In this document: positions 4,404 through 6,216 of the stretch, piece after piece
Layout of the letters: each line of letters begins with the position of its first letter
Position numbering within the stretch: position 1 is the stretch's first letter
Assembly (NCBI GenBank): GCA_946886545.1
Contig: CAMPIU010000186.1
Location: 1 to 6,216 of the forward strand
Direction: 5' to 3'
Source: an uncultured Flavobacteriales bacterium
Lineage (GTDB): Bacteria; Bacteroidota; Bacteroidia; Flavobacteriales; Crocinitomicaceae
Length of the DNA: 6,216 nucleotides
Notes under the pieces: generated by a model
Database searches by the model: none
What the model was told of the DNA's origin: nothing
The model's input: the letters and a program-made list of their open reading frames with translations, nothing else
Translations under genes and position numbers: made by a program

Positions 4404-6216
4404 ATGAAAACACTTTTCATTGTTCTTGCGCTACTTTTTCCTCTTTTGAGCTGGAACCAAGTAACGGATGATTTCTCGGACGGAGATTTCACAGCAAATC
4501 CTGTTTGGAGCGGTACCAATTCAACTTATATTGTGAATGCAGGTCAGGAATTGCAGTTAAGCAATACGGTCGCAGCGAGTTCCTATTTGTCAACTCCGCA
4601 CAATTTAGCTTCTTTAGATAATAAGCAATGGGGATTGTTGGTTCGTCAGACCTTTGCACCAAGTTCAAGTAATTTCGGGCGAGTTTATCTTACTTCAAAT
4701 GCAGCCGATTTGAGTACAAATCCTGATGGTTTTTACCTTCAGTTCGGTGAAGCCGGGGCAATTGATGCGGTGAGACTGTTTAAAATAGTTTCAGGAGTTT
4801 CAACCCAGGTCTGCGCCTCACCCGACGGGCAAATTGCAGCTTCGTTTACCACCCGTATAAAGGTTGTTAGAGACAATACCGGTTTGTGGAAACTTTATGT
4901 GGACGCAAGTGGAGGAACAAATTACGGAAGTCCTTATACAGGAACTGATGTGACAGCACTCATCGGAACCCATTTCGGCGTAACTCAAACATATACCGCT
5001 TCAAACGCGAATAAGTTCTATTACGATGATGTCTACGTCGGAGATGAAATTGTAGATACACAAGCCCCGACTTTAATCAATTCATCCGTTATTACAAGTA
5101 CTCAACTGGATATCCTTTTTAATGAACCAGTTGGAGGTACTTCCTTGCTTCAAACAAGCAATTACACACTAAATCCAACCGTTCCGGTTTCCAATGTTTC
5201 AGTTGATGGAACCAACGGAGCTTTGCTTCATCTCATTTTAGGAACACCGCTTACCAACGGACAAAGTTATACGGTAACTGTATCAAGCATTGAAGACGCT
5301 TTTGGAAATACTGCTTCCAATTTGACGGGGAATTTTACCTATTTGGTTGGAGAAACAGCTGTGAAGGGAGATATTGTAATTTCGGAGATCATGGTGGATC
5401 CTTCACCTGTAATCGGTTTGCCCGAATTGGAATTTATAGAAATTTATAATAAAAGCAATAAATACATCGACCTATCCGGCTGGAAGTTAGGGGATCAAAG
5501 CGGAGACGGAACTATTTCATCCGGATTTATCAATCCCGGTCAATACAAAATCCTCTGTGCAACGGCGAGTATGCCGGATTTTCCGGGTTCTTGCGGAGTA
5601 AGCAGTTTTCCAAGCTACAATAATTTAAGTGATGACGTAGTGCTGAAAGACAATACCGGAATGCTAATGGATAAAATCTCATTTACGGGTTCCTGGTACC
5701 AAGACCCGATAAAAGAGGACGGAGGCTATACCCTGGAATTAATTAATCCGAATGACCCTTGCTCTGATGCTTCCAATTGGACTGCCTCAAACAGCGCCTC
5801 AGGAGGAACTCCGGGCATGCAAAATTCAGTTTATAACATTACTCCTGATATACAGGCTCCATTCCTGACAAGTTTGATCGCGCTCAGTCCGAATTACCTG
5901 GAAGTTCACTTTTCCGAAGGAATGGACTCTGCAAGCTTGGTCAATGCTGCAATAAGTACCAATCCCAATTTAACTGTTCAATCCATATCCGTAGCATCTG
6001 TTTTCAGTAATCAGGCTGTCATTACCTTTAACGAGAATTTGGCTTTAAGTCAGCATTACTCTATATCCTACGGGCCTGTGAGCGACTGTTGGTTAAACAC
6101 AGTTACTTTATCCGGAACCTTTGCATTAGCTGATGTTCCGCAAGCCGGAGAGCTGGTGATTAATGAGATTTTATTTGACCCGGCAAGCGGCGGATCCGAT
6201 TTTGTGGAAATCTATA
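4404..6216 (+). CDS. Secreted lamin-tail and Ig-like multidomain protein (3'-truncated)
   Basis: The frame is open from ATG 4404 to the right edge: 604 whole codons with no stop. Residues 1-19 form a signal peptide (MKTLFIVLALLFPLLSWNQ). Residues about 20-217 (starting VTDDFSDGDFT, ending FYYDDVYVGDEI) look like a concanavalin/jelly-roll domain. An Ig-like domain starting DTQAPT spans about 218-320. A lamin-tail domain spans about 322-481, with ISEIMVDP, EFIEIYN (343-349), LSGWKLGD (from 357), C453, W459 and GGTPG (467-471). A second Ig-like domain starts at 482, and a second lamin-tail domain (INEILFDP, FVEIY) starts at about 582 and is cut by the window edge. Such proteins are exported surface or matrix proteins in Bacteroidota, often with a C-terminal sorting signal; that end is not visible. 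No catalytic motif is seen and the ligand is unknown. Adhesion or extracellular binding is an inference. Confidence 0.9.
   Translation, partial: MKTLFIVLALLFPLLSWNQVTDDFSDGDFTANPVWSGTNSTYIVNAGQELQLSNTVAASSYLSTPHNLASLDNKQWGLLVRQTFAPSSSNFGRVYLTSNAADLSTNPDGFYLQFGEAGAIDAVRLFKIVSGVSTQVCASPDGQIAASFTTRIKVVRDNTGLWKLYVDASGGTNYGSPYTGTDVTALIGTHFGVTQTYTASNANKFYYDDVYVGDEIVDTQAPTLINSSVITSTQLDILFNEPVGGTSLLQTSNYTLNPTVPVSNVSVDGTNGALLHLILGTPLTNGQSYTVTVSSIEDAFGNTASNLTGNFTYLVGETAVKGDIVISEIMVDPSPVIGLPELEFIEIYNKSNKYIDLSGWKLGDQSGDGTISSGFINPGQYKILCATASMPDFPGSCGVSSFPSYNNLSDDVVLKDNTGMLMDKISFTGSWYQDPIKEDGGYTLELINPNDPCSDASNWTASNSASGGTPGMQNSVYNITPDIQAPFLTSLIALSPNYLEVHFSEGMDSASLVNAAISTNPNLTVQSISVASVFSNQAVITFNENLALSQHYSISYGPVSDCWLNTVTLSGTFALADVPQAGELVINEILFDPASGGSDFVEIY

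Noticed and set aside
1..6216. A novel multi-gene defence, mobile or biosynthetic system
   Set aside because: Every substantial open frame maps to a known housekeeping, respiratory, envelope or surface-protein family; no transposase, integrase, nuclease-toxin or synthase signatures and no attachment-type repeats were seen.

Overview
The window looks like chromosomal DNA from a member of the Bacteroidota, most likely Flavobacteriales. A Crocinitomicaceae/Fluviicola-like origin is a guess from protein style, not a demonstrated placement. The evidence is threefold: start codons lack Shine-Dalgarno sequences and have A/T-rich leaders; two sites match the Bacteroidota promoter -7 element TAnnTTTG; and the families present (a DUF6089 barrel, a DUF420 protein beside SCO, and a large secreted lamin-tail protein) are typical of that phylum. 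Most of the content is housekeeping. I see no mobile element, CRISPR array, tRNA, rRNA or defence locus.

Layout. Positions 1-1003 (+) hold the end of a respiratory operon: a 5'-truncated SCO/SenC copper chaperone overlapping a DUF420 membrane protein. Both fit assembly of a haem-copper cytochrome oxidase, whose subunit genes probably lie left of the window. Positions 1075-2944 (-) hold a two-gene unit running the other way: asd (aspartate-semialdehyde dehydrogenase), then, 19 nt downstream, a DUF6089 outer-membrane barrel that resembles the type IX secretion protein PorG. Positions 2945-3192 are a divergent regulatory region with a promoter-like box facing each way and a cluster of TCAATTGA palindromes and AATTGAAAAG repeats. 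Positions 3193-4314 (+) encode a complete, tail-less RhlE-type DEAD-box RNA helicase. Three consecutive inverted repeats (4306-4396) follow it. From 4404 to the right edge (+) runs an open, 3'-truncated gene for a large secreted protein built from an N-terminal jelly-roll-like domain and alternating Ig-like and lamin-tail domains.

How the genes relate. SCO and DUF420 plausibly act together in oxidase maturation. Asd belongs to lysine/diaminopimelate, threonine and methionine synthesis. The PorG-like protein and the lamin-tail protein could be linked through type IX secretion, but the C-terminus that would carry a sorting signal is outside the window, so that link is inference.

The observations most worth checking are a complete EF-hand-type loop inside the DUF420 protein, the ~260-residue Ig + lamin-tail repeat unit, the hairpin series ending 7 nt before the lamin-tail start codon, and the repeat cluster between asd and rhlE.
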